Assembly (NCBI RefSeq): GCF_035989265.1
Contig: NZ_JAYKZX010000001.1
Coordinates: 1,009,001 to 1,073,000, forward strand
DNA length: 64,000 nt
DNA from: Sphingobium sp. HWE2-09
GTDB taxonomy: Bacteria; Pseudomonadota; Alphaproteobacteria; Sphingomonadales; Sphingomonadaceae
Reading direction: 5' to 3'
Shown: positions 8,764 through 17,965 of the stretch, piece by piece
How the letters are laid out: each line of letters opens with the position of its first letter
Numbering within the stretch: position 1 is the first letter of the stretch
The notes under the pieces: model-generated
What the model was told of the DNA's origin: nothing
Databases searched by the model: none
The model's input: the letters and a program-made list of their open reading frames with translations, nothing else
Made by a program: the position numbers and the translations under genes

Positions 8764-9233
8764 CCGACATACTGGCCGCGCGCCTGGCCGTGCTGGAGGA
8801 CCGCGAAGCCATTCGCGGTCTGATCGCCCGTTATGGGCCGCTGGCCGATGCGGGGGACTGTGCTGGCGCGGCGGCGCTATGGACGGAGGACGGCATCTAT
8901 GATGTCGGCGGCTTCGGCATCTATCGCGGCCGCCCCGCCATTCAGGCGCTATTGGAAGGGGAAAGCCATCAGGCGCTGATCCACGGCGGCGCGGCGCATC
9001 TGCTCAGCCCGCCGGTGATCACGCTGGATGGGGATCGGGCCACGGCGCAAAGCTATTCGGTCGTGTTCCGAAAGGTCGGGGAAAGCTGGCAAGCCCATCG
9101 CGTATCGAGCAATGGTTGGGATCTGATCCGCACGAAGGAGGGCTGGCGTGTCGCGCGGCGCGTCAATCGGCTGCTCGATGGATCGGCCGATGCGCGCGCC
9201 CTGATCGCAGGACAGGCTTTTCCGACCAACTGA
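8760..9233 (+). CDS. NTF2-like (SnoaL-type) protein with TTG start
   Basis: A cone-fold protein of about 157 residues in the SnoaL_4 group, with the family pattern LEDREAIRGLIARYGPLADAG and a following ..LWTEDGIYDVGG segment. I place the start at TTG 8760, which overlaps the stop of the DUF1214 gene by four bases. An ATG at 8703 is in frame but would extend the protein 19 residues into the upstream gene with non-family sequence. Function is unknown; the tight coupling to DUF1214 suggests a joint role in one step. It ends just before a bidirectional terminator. Confidence 0.78.
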   Translation: MTDILAARLAVLEDREAIRGLIARYGPLADAGDCAGAAALWTEDGIYDVGGFGIYRGRPAIQALLEGESHQALIHGGAAHLLSPPVITLDGDRATAQSYSVVFRKVGESWQAHRVSSNGWDLIRTKEGWRVARRVNRLLDGSADARALIAGQAFPTN

Positions 9234-9254
9234 CTTGTCCGGCACGAACGTTCA

Positions 9255-9289
9255 AAAAGCGGCCCCATCCTAAAGAGGGGGCCGCTTTT
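9255..9289. terminator. Bidirectional rho-independent terminator
   Basis: A 12-base perfect stem, AAAAGCGGCCCC with its complement GGGGCCGCTTTT, encloses an 11-base loop. A run of A on one side and T on the other serve both strands. It lies between the convergent NTF2-like gene (+) and esterase gene (-). Confidence 0.9.
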
Positions 9290-9305
9290 GCGTGCCGACT
9301 ATCGG

Positions 9306-10253
9306 TCAGGCGTCCTGACGCGCGGTGGCGAATTGCGTCTTGGCAAAGGCACAGGCATCGGCCATCGCCGCCTGCGCACCGGGCAGGAAGCCCAGCCAGG
9401 ACACGAAGCCATGGACCATGCCCGGATAGCGTTTCACCTCGACCGTAACACCGGCCTTCTCGAGCACAGGACCATAGGCTTCCACTGCGTCGCGAATGGG
9501 ATCGCACTCGGCGCTGGCGATGAATGTCGGGGGCAGGCCTTCATGACTGGCGGCCTTCATCGGGCTGGCGCGGACATCCTCATAGTCGCTCTCGCTTTTG
9601 ATGAACAATTCCCAGAAGAAATGCGCGTCATCCATACGCAGCACCGGCCCATCGGCATAGTCGATCGCTGACCCTTCCTCCGGGATCGGATGGATGCCGG
9701 GGCCATACCAGTTGATCACGGCGGATAATTTGGGGGCGCCGGCCTCCTTTGCCAGCAGCGCGCAGGCACTGGCAATGACGCCGCCGGCGCTGTCTCCCGC
9801 TACGCCGATCAACCCAGGGTCGCCGCCCAATTCCGCAGCATGGGCGGCCGCCCACTGGGTCGCGGCCCAGCTATCGTCGAACGCTGCAGGGAATTTATGT
9901 TCGGGCGCCAGCCGATAATCGACCGACACCACGATGCTGTCCGCACCCGCCGACAAGCCACGCGCGATCATGTCCTGCGTATCGAGATCACCGACGACGA
10001 AGCCGCCGCCATGGAAATAGGCGATGACGGGGAAGGGGCCAGACCCTTCGGGCGTGTAGATCCGCACCGCAATCTCGCCCGCCGGGCCGGGAATGGTGCG
10101 ATCGCTGATCGACGCCAGCGTGACAGAGGGTGGCGGAAGCTGGGTGGAACTGGAGCGCACGGCATCGCGCAGCATGGCGACGGGCATGGACCGCACCGGC
10201 GGCCATTCGGGTTGTCCAGCGAACATGGCTTCCAGTTGAGGGTCGAGGGGCAT
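9306..10253 (-). CDS. Alpha/beta-hydrolase, hormone-sensitive-lipase-type esterase
   Basis: A cytoplasmic carboxylic-ester hydrolase of 315 residues from the HSL (bacterial family IV) group. The oxyanion-hole motif HGGGFVVG is near residue 80, the nucleophile lies in GDSAGG, the acid in AECDPIRD and the His in GMVHGF. There is no signal peptide, in contrast to the two exported esterases at 56.9 and 60.4 kb. AGGAG precedes the start. It may remove acyl groups from a steroid or release a lactone, but the substrate is not visible from sequence. It is a single gene between a terminator and the promoter region at 10254-10568. Confidence 0.9.
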   Translation of the reverse strand: MPLDPQLEAMFAGQPEWPPVRSMPVAMLRDAVRSSSTQLPPPSVTLASISDRTIPGPAGEIAVRIYTPEGSGPFPVIAYFHGGGFVVGDLDTQDMIARGLSAGADSIVVSVDYRLAPEHKFPAAFDDSWAATQWAAAHAAELGGDPGLIGVAGDSAGGVIASACALLAKEAGAPKLSAVINWYGPGIHPIPEEGSAIDYADGPVLRMDDAHFFWELFIKSESDYEDVRASPMKAASHEGLPPTFIASAECDPIRDAVEAYGPVLEKAGVTVEVKRYPGMVHGFVSWLGFLPGAQAAMADACAFAKTQFATARQDA

Positions 10254-10568
10254 CCTATTTCTCCTGTTTGTTCCAGAACAACCGCGCCATCCGCAGCGCG
10301 CCGCCGCCTGCGTTGTGCGACTGGGCTGCGAGCATCGGCGCTATATAGTTCGCCATATTGCCGCGTGCCTAGCGGATAATGTCTCCCTCGCCAGACTTGC
10401 GCGAGGACACCTTGGAGAGGTGCATCCGCCTTGTTCCGCCAACCGTTAACGCGTAATCATTTCTCATTCAACCTGCATTTTGGATGGCTATATTCTGGCA
10501 TGTTGAAGCGAAAGTGGATAAACCGCTGCGAAATTCTACGCAGTTCAATGTAAACAAAGCAGGCGATT
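10254..10568. promoter_or_regulatory. 315-base divergent intergenic region with TACGCG and TACGCA sites
   Basis: No gene is credible in this gap. CGCGTA lies at 10450-10455 and TACGCA at 10537-10542, the latter about 27 bases before the CoA-transferase start. The segment 10440-10560 is markedly A/T-richer than its surroundings, as expected for a promoter. I could not fix the -35/-10 hexamers with confidence. Confidence 0.45.
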
Positions 10569-11810
10569 ATGACCATAAGGAAGGCAGCCCTCGACGGCAT
10601 TCGTATCATAGATATGACCCGCGTGCTCGCTGGCCCCGTCGGCGCACAGATATTGGGCGATCTGGGCGCTGACGTAATCAAGGTGGAGCGTCCGGGCGCA
10701 GGAGACGACGGCCGGGTCTATGGCCTTGCCGAGGTGAAGGGCAAGGATGGCATGGACCTGCGCCAAGCGGGCTTTTTCGCGGCGGCCAACCGCAACAAGC
10801 GATCGATCACCCTCAACCACAGCAAGCCGGAAGGGCAGGACATCCTGCGCAAGCTGGTCGCGGGCGCCGACGTGCTGATCGAAAATTACAAGGTCGGCGA
10901 CCTGAAGCGCTTCGGGCTGGATTATGACAGCCTCAAGGCGATCAATCCCGGCCTGATCTATTGTTCAGTAACAGGCTTTGGCCAGACCGGCCCGATGGCG
11001 GCGCGTCCTGGCTATGACGGTCTGTTCCAGGCAACCGGCGGCATGATGGCGGTCACCGGCATTCCGGACGGTCAGCCCGGAGCAGGGCCGTTGAAGGCAG
11101 GGCCGAGCCTGGTCGATTTCGTCACCGGCCATAATGTCGCCATCTCCGTCCTCGCCGCGCTCCAGCATCGCAACCAAACGGGTGAAGGACAGCATATCGA
11201 TATCGCCCTGCTGGACAGTTCGGTGGCGATGGTCAGCCATATCATGCAGGATTATCTGCTGAGCGGCGTCACGTCGCCGCGCCTGGGCAATGGCGGCAAT
11301 GGCGGCGGTCCGGCGGATCTCATTCATACCAGCGATGGCATGCTGTACCTCACCGCCGGTGGCGACGAACATTGGCGGCGGCTCACGGTGCTGATGGGTC
11401 AGCCCGAATTGTATCGCGACCCGCGCTTCGACGAGAATTACAAGCGGGGCAAACTGAACCGGCTGGAGTTGATTGACATCGTCAACGCATGGAGCCGGGG
11501 TTTCACATCCGAGGAGCTTCAGGCGAAATTCGATGCGGTGAGCATTCCCGCCGCCCGCTACAATGAGCTGCCGGAGGTCTGGGAAGATCCGCAGGTCCAG
11601 CATCGGGGTCTGCGCGTGACGACGCCGCACCCATGGTCGGCGACCGGTTCGGTCGATCTGATCGCCAGTCCGATGGCCAATATGTCGCAATCGCCCGCAA
11701 CCATCCGCCGCGCGCCGCCGCTGCTGGGCGAACACACCGCCGAAATATTGGCCGAACTGGGTTATGACGATGCGCGCATCGCCCAGTTGCAGGAGATGAA
11801 GATCCTCTGA
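10569..11810 (+). CDS. CaiB/BaiF family (class III) CoA-transferase
   Basis: A 413-residue class III CoA-transferase that moves CoA between carboxylic acids. The N-terminal Rossmann part has the signature IDMTRVLAGPVGAQILGDLG followed by DVIKVERPGAGDD. The middle contains GYDGLFQATGGMMAVTG, where the family's catalytic Asp occurs, and the C-terminal LGEHTAEILAELGY tail is typical. In this setting it could activate a steroid acid without ATP. It is one of two such enzymes in the window (the other is 41198-42448). It is transcribed alone and ends at a hairpin shared with the convergent fadE30-like gene. Confidence 0.9.
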   Translation: MTIRKAALDGIRIIDMTRVLAGPVGAQILGDLGADVIKVERPGAGDDGRVYGLAEVKGKDGMDLRQAGFFAAANRNKRSITLNHSKPEGQDILRKLVAGADVLIENYKVGDLKRFGLDYDSLKAINPGLIYCSVTGFGQTGPMAARPGYDGLFQATGGMMAVTGIPDGQPGAGPLKAGPSLVDFVTGHNVAISVLAALQHRNQTGEGQHIDIALLDSSVAMVSHIMQDYLLSGVTSPRLGNGGNGGGPADLIHTSDGMLYLTAGGDEHWRRLTVLMGQPELYRDPRFDENYKRGKLNRLELIDIVNAWSRGFTSEELQAKFDAVSIPAARYNELPEVWEDPQVQHRGLRVTTPHPWSATGSVDLIASPMANMSQSPATIRRAPPLLGEHTAEILAELGYDDARIAQLQEMKIL

Positions 11811-11818
11811 TCGGGTAA

Positions 11819-11851
11819 AGGCTCCGGCGGCTTTTGCGGCCGCCGGAGCCT
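11819..11851. terminator. Hairpin between convergent genes
   Basis: A 13-base perfect stem, AGGCTCCGGCGGC with its complement, encloses a 7-base loop. It lies between the stop codons of the CoA-transferase and the acyl-CoA dehydrogenase. It probably ends both transcripts, including the 16-kb steroid operon. Confidence 0.8.
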
Positions 11852-11855
11852 CACC

Positions 11856-13028
11856 TCATCCGCGCGGTTCCCTGGGCAGGCCAAGTCCGCGTTCGGAGAT
11901 GATGTTGCGCTGGATCTGGTCGGTCCCTGCATAAATGGTGTCGGACCGGCTCATCAGATACATGTTGGGCAGTCCTTCGAACCGTTCGTCGCTCGATCCG
12001 ATCTCGCCGACCTGGCCCAACACGTCCATCGCCAGTTCACCCAGCCCGACATGCCAGCGCGACCAGTATAGCTTGTAGCTATAGGCCGCACCTGACAGGT
12101 CTGCGCCGTCCTCGCCATCGGACAGCATGCGCAGGCCGTTATAGCGCATGATCTTCAGACCCGCATGGGCCTGGGCGATCTTCTGGCGGATGATCGGGTC
12201 GTTCGCCTTGCCGTTGGCCTTCGCCGCGGCGATGATCTCGTCCAGCTCATTCTTGAAATGCATCTGTTGCGCCAGGGTCGATACGCCCCGCTCGAAACCA
12301 AGGAGCGCCATAGCGACCTTCCAGCCTTCGCCTTCCGCGCCCACGCGGTCGATCGCCAGCGCCTTGGCCCCGTCGAAAAACACTTCGGCAAATTCCGCCT
12401 CGCCGGTCATCTGGCGGATCGGGCGGGGGTCGACGCCCGGCTGGTCCATCGGCACCATCAGGAAGGACAAGCCCTTATTGCCCACGCTCCCCGCTTCCGT
12501 GCGGCAAACGACGAAGCACCAGTCGGCGATCGTCCCCATCGACGTCCAGATCTTCTGCCCATCGATGATGTAGCTGTCGCCCTCGCGCCGGGCCTTGGTC
12601 TTGACGTTGGCCAGGTCCGATCCCGCGCCCGGTTCGGAATAGCCCTGGCACCAGATCGCCTTGCCGCTGGCGATATCGGGCAGGAAACGCGCCTTCTGAT
12701 CCTCGCTGCCCATGGCGATCAGCGTCGGTCCCATCAGCTCGACGCCCAGATGGCCTGCGCGTGGCGGCCCCTTGGCGCGGGCATATTCCTCCGCAAAGAT
12801 GATCTGCTGCGCGATGGAGGCATTGCGCCCGCCCCATTGCTCGGGCCAGCCCACTACGCTCCATCGCGCCTCGCCGAGCGCGGCTTCCCACGCGCGGCGT
12901 TCCTCGACATTGTCGACCTGGTTGGTCTGGCCGCGTATCGCCTTGAAGGGACCTGCGAGCTGGCTGTTCAGCCAGTCCGCCGCTTCTGCGCGAAACGCTT
13001 TCAATTCGGGGGCAAAGGCCAGTTGCAT
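11856..13028 (-). CDS. fadE30: Acyl-CoA dehydrogenase, FadE30-like (steroid C/D-ring)
   Basis: A 390-residue FAD-dependent acyl-CoA dehydrogenase. The FAD/substrate segment [15 protein letters not shown], the helix [11 protein letters not shown], the LGELAMDV stretch and the C-terminus [18 protein letters not shown] match the actinobacterial FadE30 pattern that I recall, rather than a general fatty-acid enzyme. FadE30 introduces a double bond into the CoA ester of the HIP intermediate (C/D rings with a propionate side chain). It is the last gene of the long minus operon, three bases after the thiolase. The FadE30 identity rests on remembered sequence and should be confirmed by a tree. Confidence 0.85.
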   Translation of the reverse strand: MQLAFAPELKAFRAEAADWLNSQLAGPFKAIRGQTNQVDNVEERRAWEAALGEARWSVVGWPEQWGGRNASIAQQIIFAEEYARAKGPPRAGHLGVELMGPTLIAMGSEDQKARFLPDIASGKAIWCQGYSEPGAGSDLANVKTKARREGDSYIIDGQKIWTSMGTIADWCFVVCRTEAGSVGNKGLSFLMVPMDQPGVDPRPIRQMTGEAEFAEVFFDGAKALAIDRVGAEGEGWKVAMALLGFERGVSTLAQQMHFKNELDEIIAAAKANGKANDPIIRQKIAQAHAGLKIMRYNGLRMLSDGEDGADLSGAAYSYKLYWSRWHVGLGELAMDVLGQVGEIGSSDERFEGLPNMYLMSRSDTIYAGTDQIQRNIISERGLGLPREPRG

Positions 13029-13031
13029 GGA

Positions 13032-14234
13032 TCAGGCGACCTCGAACAGACCGGCGGCGCCCATGCCGCCCGCGACGCACATCGATACGACGACATATTT
13101 GACGCCCCGGCGCTTGCCCTCGATCAGGGCGTGGCCGACTAGCCGCGATCCGGTCATGCCGAACGGATGGCCGATGGCGATGCCGCCGCCATTGACGTTC
13201 AGCTTTTCCGGATCGATGCCCAGTTCGCGCTGGCAGTAGATGGCCTGGCTGGCGAAGGCTTCGTTGATTTCGAACAGGCCGATATCGTCGATCGTCAGGC
13301 CGGCGCGCTTGAGCAGCTTAGGAATGGCGAAGACCGGACCGATGCCCATTTCCTCGGCCTTGCAGCCCGCGACCTGGAAGCCGCGATACAGCCCCAGGAT
13401 CGGCAGCCCTTCCTTCTGCGCGGTGGCCAGGTCCATGACGACTTGCGCCGATGCGCCGTCCGACAGCTGACTGGCATTACCGGCGGTGATATGCCTGCCT
13501 TCCTTGATGACCAACCCGTCCTTGAACACGGGCTTCAACGCCGACAGCTTTTCGAACGTCGTGTCGCCGCGCACGCCTTCGTCGCGGTCGAGCGTCACCT
13601 CTTCCTTGCCGCTTTCCGTCCCGTCCTTTTCGAACAAGGCCTTGGTGACGGTGATCGGCACGATCTCGTCGGAGAACTTGCCGGCGGCCTGTGCGGCGGC
13701 GGCGCGCTGTTGGCTGAGGGCGGAGAAACGGTCCTGGTCTTCGCGGCTGACATTGTAGCGGTCAGCGACGATCTCAGCGGTTTCGATCATCACCATATAG
13801 GCATGGGGGTCTGCTGCCTTGATGAACTCCGACCGGTTACGGAAGGCGGGCGCATGCTTGTTGATGGTCAGCGAGATGCTTTCCATGCCGCCAGCCACCG
13901 CGACGTCGATCTCGTCGGCGATGATGCCGCGTGCCGCGAGCGCGATCGCGTTGAGGCCCGAGGAGCATTTGCGGTCGAGCGTGAAACCGGCGGTGGTGTC
14001 GGGCAGGACCGAGCCATGGACCGTCAGCCGCCCCAGATTATAGCTTTGCGTATTCCAGTGATTGCCGACGCCCAGATAGACATCGTCCACCCGCGCCGGA
14101 TCGATGCCCGCGCGCTCGATCGCCGCATTGACGACATGACTCGACAGGACCGGCGCTTCGGTGTCGTTGAACGCGCCCCGATAGGCTTTGCCGACGCCGG
14201 TGCGGGCGGTGGAGACGATGGCTGCTTCACGCAT
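13032..14234 (-). CDS. Acetyl-CoA acetyltransferase-type thiolase
   Basis: A 400-residue degradative thiolase. The acyl-accepting Cys90 (DRKCSSG), His356 (GHPFGMTG) and proton-relay Cys386 (SMCVAGG) are all present. It cleaves a 3-ketoacyl-CoA to release acetyl- or propionyl-CoA. It is distinct from FadA6 at 19070-20224, so the operon has two thiolases, one perhaps for the side chain or the last ring fragments. AAGGA lies before the ATG. It sits between the ketosteroid isomerase and the fadE30-like gene. Confidence 0.92.
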   Translation of the reverse strand: MREAAIVSTARTGVGKAYRGAFNDTEAPVLSSHVVNAAIERAGIDPARVDDVYLGVGNHWNTQSYNLGRLTVHGSVLPDTTAGFTLDRKCSSGLNAIALAARGIIADEIDVAVAGGMESISLTINKHAPAFRNRSEFIKAADPHAYMVMIETAEIVADRYNVSREDQDRFSALSQQRAAAAQAAGKFSDEIVPITVTKALFEKDGTESGKEEVTLDRDEGVRGDTTFEKLSALKPVFKDGLVIKEGRHITAGNASQLSDGASAQVVMDLATAQKEGLPILGLYRGFQVAGCKAEEMGIGPVFAIPKLLKRAGLTIDDIGLFEINEAFASQAIYCQRELGIDPEKLNVNGGGIAIGHPFGMTGSRLVGHALIEGKRRGVKYVVVSMCVAGGMGAAGLFEVA

Positions 14235-14262
14235 GGGTAATTCCTTGTTCGAAAAAAGCGGA

Positions 14263-14637
14263 TCAGAAACCCGTCATGTTTGTGGGGCCCCAAAAGGCGC
14301 GCATTTCGACGACTTCGTCGGCTTCGTTGAAGCGGAATGTGTCGATCACGTCGATGCGCTTGGCGCCGCCGTCATAGTTGAGGTGAACTGCAAAGGGGAA
14401 CACCGCATAGTCACCGGCGATGCGCACCGGCCCTTCCAACGTCAGCTTCGCGCCTGTCTGCATCAATTCGGCATAAAAGGCGCGGATCGCCTCACGACCA
14501 TGATGAATTGGCGCGCCGATCGGGTCTTCGACCGTGGCGTCCTGCGCATAAAGCGCGGCAACGGCATCGGCACTGCCAGCATCGAATGCGGCGACATAGG
14601 CATGGACGGCGGCTTCCATCTTTTGCGGGTTCGGCAT
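14263..14637 (-). CDS. ksi: Steroid delta5-3-ketoisomerase (ketosteroid isomerase)
   Basis: A 124-residue NTF2-fold enzyme with the Comamonas/Pseudomonas KSI pattern. Tyr14 (HAYVAAF), Asp38 (ATVEDPIG) and Asp99 (VIDTFRF) fall at exactly the positions of the catalytic triad of the Comamonas testosteroni enzyme. It shifts the double bond of a delta5-3-ketosteroid to delta4 by dienolate chemistry. That step follows 3-beta-hydroxyl oxidation of plant sapogenins and sterols. It differs from the other NTF2-like proteins of the window, which lack this triad. GGAG precedes the start, and it is 4 bases downstream of the MaoC gene in the long operon. Confidence 0.9.
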   Translation of the reverse strand: MPNPQKMEAAVHAYVAAFDAGSADAVAALYAQDATVEDPIGAPIHHGREAIRAFYAELMQTGAKLTLEGPVRIAGDYAVFPFAVHLNYDGGAKRIDVIDTFRFNEADEVVEMRAFWGPTNMTGF

Positions 14638-14641
14638 TGGG

Positions 14642-15103
14642 TTACTCCGGAAAATAGCGGGTGATGGCGTCGACCACGAGCGCAGGCTTGTACGCGCCCT
14701 CGATCTCCACGGTGATGCGGATGACGCACTGGATGGTGTCGCCCTTGGCCTCTTCGACCGACTGGATAACGCCGGTGCCGCGAATGCGCGACCCGACCTT
14801 CACCGGCATCAGGAACCGCGTACGGTCCATGCCGACATTGAGGCCGTTCGTGAACCCGCGCACCTCGATCATCTGCGGCATGAACAGGTTGGTGAGGCTG
14901 AGCGTCAGATAACCGTGCGCGATGGTCGCGCCGAACGGGCCGTCCTGGGCCTTGACGGGATCGACATGGATCCACTGATGATCGCCCGTGCAGTCGGCAA
15001 AGGCGTCGATCCGGTCCTGTTCGATCGTCAGCCATTCGCTGGCGTGCAGCGCCGTGCCGTCCTTGCCGATCAGGTCGCGCGGGCTTTCGAAGATCAACGG
15101 CAT
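14642..15103 (-). CDS. MaoC-like (R)-specific enoyl-CoA hydratase
   Basis: A 153-residue single hot-dog hydratase. The family's catalytic motif is present as DHQWIHVDPVKA..., giving the Asp-x4-His pair, followed by FGATIAHGYLTLSL. It hydrates a trans-2-enoyl-CoA, or acts in reverse. In steroid pathways such hydratases pair with the acyl-CoA dehydrogenases and Hsd4A-like dehydrogenases of side-chain or ring-fragment beta-oxidation. One base separates it from ipdF upstream. Confidence 0.9.
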   Translation of the reverse strand: MPLIFESPRDLIGKDGTALHASEWLTIEQDRIDAFADCTGDHQWIHVDPVKAQDGPFGATIAHGYLTLSLTNLFMPQMIEVRGFTNGLNVGMDRTRFLMPVKVGSRIRGTGVIQSVEEAKGDTIQCVIRITVEIEGAYKPALVVDAITRYFPE

Positions 15104-15104
15104 G

Positions 15105-15899
15105 TCAAGCTCTCTGGCTCGACACGGCCACGATCTCGCCGGTCATGTAGGAGGACAGGTCGCTCGCCAGGAACATCATGACATTGGCGATTTCCCACAC
15201 TTCGGCCGGGCGCTTGAACGCTTCCTTCTCGACCAGCTTGTCGAGCGCGTCCTGCGTCGTCACCTTGGCGAGGAAGGGGTGCATGGCGAGGCTGGGCGAG
15301 ACGGCATTGATGCGCACGCCATGCTCCGCCGCCTCGATCGCGGCGCAGCGGGTGAAGGCCATGACGCCCGCCTTGGCCGCGGCATAATGGGCTTGGCCCT
15401 TCTGCGCGCGCCAGCCCAACACTGACGCATTGTTGACCATGACACCGGACTTCGCCGCATACATGGGCGGCAGGAAGGCGCGGGTCATGCGGAACAGCGA
15501 CGTCAGCGTGACGTCGAACACGCGGTTCCACTGGTCGTCGGTCATATCGACAATGTCGGCCTCTCCGCCAAGACCCGCGTTATTGATCAGCACGTCCACT
15601 TTGCCCAGCGCCGCGATCGCCGCATCGCGCAAGCCTTGCACGGCGTCCTCGTTGGTCACGTCGCATACGAACAGGCCAGGGCGCTCGCCACCCACTTCGT
15701 CCGCAATCCGATCCGCCGCTTCGTTCAGGCGGCGTTCGTGGAAATCGCTGATGAAGACCTTTGCGCCTTCCTCGGCCGCGCGCTTGGCAGCGGAAAAGCC
15801 GATGCCGGTGCCCGCCGCCGCAGTGATGACGACCGTCTTGCCCTTGAGCAGCCCGCGCGGCTCGGGATAGGGCGGCACGGGGGAGGTGGGGGTAATCAT
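15105..15899 (-). CDS. ipdF: IpdF-like SDR, 5-hydroxy-HIP-CoA pathway
   Basis: A 264-residue SDR with the cofactor motif TAAAGTGIG, Asn107 of NNAG, Ser159, Tyr172 and Lys176. The extended stretches GLLKGKTVVITAAAGTGIG, SDFHERRL, NNASVLGWRAQ and YAAAKAGVM match the IpdF pattern I recall from Mycobacterium (Rv3559c). IpdF acts on the 5-hydroxy group of the HIP-CoA intermediate before ring opening. The start overlaps the stop of the upstream acyl-CoA dehydrogenase (ATGA). Neighbours IpdA, IpdB, IpdC and EchA20 in the same operon support the call. Confidence 0.88.
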   Translation of the reverse strand: MITPTSPVPPYPEPRGLLKGKTVVITAAAGTGIGFSAAKRAAEEGAKVFISDFHERRLNEAADRIADEVGGERPGLFVCDVTNEDAVQGLRDAAIAALGKVDVLINNAGLGGEADIVDMTDDQWNRVFDVTLTSLFRMTRAFLPPMYAAKSGVMVNNASVLGWRAQKGQAHYAAAKAGVMAFTRCAAIEAAEHGVRINAVSPSLAMHPFLAKVTTQDALDKLVEKEAFKRPAEVWEIANVMMFLASDLSSYMTGEIVAVSSQRA

Positions 15900-17047
15900 G
15901 CAAAATCCTTCGCTGTTGCCAGGGCGCTTGCGGCCCCATGCTGATCGTCCGTCGCGTCGGCCTCGCCCGCCTGCTCGGCGTCCAGCAGCAGGCTAGCCAG
16001 CGCCTCACGATGCTGGTCGGGCGTGCCCAGCCAGCTGCTCGTCGCGCGCGCGCGCTTGAAATAGAGATGGGCGTGATGTTCCCAGGTAAAGCCGATGCCG
16101 CCATGCAGCTGGATCGCGTCGCCCGTGACAGACCGATAGGCGTCGGACGCATAGCTGCGGGCGATATGGCAGGCCTCCGCCATTTCCACGCCATCCTCGT
16201 CAATCGCGGCGGCGGCATAATAAGCAGCGGAGCGCGACGCCTCGATCAGCAGCATCATATCGGCCAGCATATGCTTATAAGCCTGGAACGATCCGATCAG
16301 ACGGCCGAACTGCACCCGCTGCTTGGCGTAATCGACCGTGGCATCCAAGCTATATTGCATCCCGCCCGTCTGCTCGGCGGCCAGCAGCCCCGCGCCGATG
16401 GTCAGCGTCCGGGCGATCGCCGCCTTCGCACTGCCCGGCTCGCCCAGCAGCATGGCGGGCGTCACATCGCAATCGAACCGCAACGTGGCGAAACGCCGCG
16501 TGCGGTCGAGGCTAGGCAGCATCTCGATAGTCAGGCCCGGCGTCCCCGCTTCCAGCACGACCAGACTGTCGTCGGCGGTGGCGACCAGGATCAGGTCCGC
16601 GACATGACCGAACGGCACGAAATCGGCCGTGCCCGTCAGCCGCCCTTCCGACAGGGTCGGGCGGGCGGCCGTTCCGGCAAAACAGGCCCGCGTGCCCGAT
16701 GCCAGAAGCGGAAGGAGTGTCGTACGCTGCCCCTCGTCTCCCGCCGCCAGCACCACCTGCACCGCCAGCACCGCCGTCTCGAAATAGGGCACGGGCGCAA
16801 GGACGCGGCCCGTTTCCTCCAGCACAAGCGCCATTTCGACCGCGCCCAGCCCCAGCCCGCCAAATTCCTCCGGCACCATCAGTCCGGCAAAACCCATCTC
16901 GCCCGCCAGCGCCTGCCACAGGCCGTCGTCAAAGCCGTCCGGCCCTTCCACTGCAGCGCGGATCACGTCGGGATTGGCCGCGTCGGTCAGGAAATCGCGT
17001 GCGGCGTCCTGGATGGCGCGCTGGTCGTCGCTGAGCGCAAAGTCCAT
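15896..17047 (-). CDS. Acyl-CoA dehydrogenase, steroid-type subunit
   Basis: A 383-residue acyl-CoA dehydrogenase. The N-terminal all-alpha domain begins MDFALSDDQRAIQDAARDFL, and the C-terminal helices hold the RVQFGRLIGSFQAYKHMLADM segment and QLHGGIGFTWEHHAHLYFKRA. Proteins of this type often form alpha2-beta2 heterotetramers with a second dehydrogenase in steroid catabolism (FadE28/29, FadE31-33). It may partner one of the other dehydrogenases in the operon. The start at 17047 overlaps the stop of the Hsd4A-like gene (ATGA). A continuous frame upstream of the start is a shadow of that gene. Confidence 0.9.
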   Translation of the reverse strand: MDFALSDDQRAIQDAARDFLTDAANPDVIRAAVEGPDGFDDGLWQALAGEMGFAGLMVPEEFGGLGLGAVEMALVLEETGRVLAPVPYFETAVLAVQVVLAAGDEGQRTTLLPLLASGTRACFAGTAARPTLSEGRLTGTADFVPFGHVADLILVATADDSLVVLEAGTPGLTIEMLPSLDRTRRFATLRFDCDVTPAMLLGEPGSAKAAIARTLTIGAGLLAAEQTGGMQYSLDATVDYAKQRVQFGRLIGSFQAYKHMLADMMLLIEASRSAAYYAAAAIDEDGVEMAEACHIARSYASDAYRSVTGDAIQLHGGIGFTWEHHAHLYFKRARATSSWLGTPDQHREALASLLLDAEQAGEADATDDQHGAASALATAKDFA

Positions 17048-17952
17048 CAGGCCGCTCCGTAAACCGGCTTGGCGGGTTCGCGGGTCTGGATCAAGCCGCG
17101 CACGATCCCGTCCATCTCGCTCGCCTCGATCCGCGCGCCCTTGTCGTAGGCGGGACTGTCGGTCCAGCCCTGCGAGAGGAAGACCTGACCGCCCTTCAGT
17201 TCGAACACCTGGCCGGTGACGCCCTTCGACTGTTCGGACACCAGATAGGCGACCAGCGGCGCCATATTCTCGGGCGCGAACAGGTCGAACTCGCCTTCCT
17301 TGGCTTCCATGTCGAAGGCACCGGTATTGGTCATCCGCGTGCGGGCATTGGGCGCCAGTGCATTGGCGGTGATGCCCAACCGCCCGAGTTCCGCCGCCTG
17401 GACCAGCGTCAGCCCGGCGATCCCCGCCTTGGCGGTGGAGTAGGCCGACTGACCAACCGACCCTTGCAGGCCCGCGCCGCTCGTCGTGTTGATGATGCGC
17501 GCATCGACCGGATGACCAGCCTTGCTCTGCGCGCGCCAATATTCCGCGGCATGGCGGCTCGTGCAGAAATGGCCGCGCAGATGGACGCGCAACACGGCGT
17601 CCCATTCCTCGGGCGAGCAGGTGAAGAACATCCGATCGCGCACGAAACCTGCATTGTTGACGACGGCGTGCAGCGCGCCGAACGTGTCGAGTGCCGCCTC
17701 GACCATGCGCTTGCCCGCATCCCAGTCGGCGACGTCATCGGTATTGGCGATGGCTTCACCGCCCATGGCGCGGATTTCATCGACCACCTGCTCGGCCGCG
17801 CCTTTGGTTTCGCCCGCCTCGCCATGGGTGCCCACGCCCAGATCGTTGACGACGACCTTCGCGCCTTCCGCCGCCAGGCCCAGCGCATAGGCCTTGCCCA
17901 GGCCATTGCCGGCCCCGGTTACGATCGCAACACGTCCTTCGCAGATACCCAC
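17047..17952 (-). CDS. Hsd4A/multifunctional-enzyme-2-like 3-hydroxyacyl-CoA dehydrogenase (SDR)
   Basis: A 301-residue SDR with the start pattern GRVAIVTGAGNGLGKAYALGLA and KVVVNDLG, which characterises the dehydrogenase domain of peroxisomal multifunctional enzyme 2 and bacterial Hsd4A. Catalytic Ser (TTSGAG), Tyr (QSAYSTAK) and Lys are intact. It has a C-terminal extension of about 45 residues beyond the core SDR. The expected reaction is NAD-dependent oxidation of a 3-hydroxyacyl-CoA in side-chain or ring-fragment beta-oxidation; 17-beta-hydroxysteroid activity is a second possibility. Confidence 0.88.
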   Translation of the reverse strand: MGICEGRVAIVTGAGNGLGKAYALGLAAEGAKVVVNDLGVGTHGEAGETKGAAEQVVDEIRAMGGEAIANTDDVADWDAGKRMVEAALDTFGALHAVVNNAGFVRDRMFFTCSPEEWDAVLRVHLRGHFCTSRHAAEYWRAQSKAGHPVDARIINTTSGAGLQGSVGQSAYSTAKAGIAGLTLVQAAELGRLGITANALAPNARTRMTNTGAFDMEAKEGEFDLFAPENMAPLVAYLVSEQSKGVTGQVFELKGGQVFLSQGWTDSPAYDKGARIEASEMDGIVRGLIQTREPAKPVYGAA

Positions 17953-17965
17953 GTCTTCTACTCCT

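Noticed and set aside
15896..17605. 569-codon frame as a fusion of an SDR fragment and an acyl-CoA dehydrogenase
   Set aside because: The upstream part is out of frame with the real SDR at 17047-17952, and the ATG at 17047 gives a normal full-length dehydrogenase.
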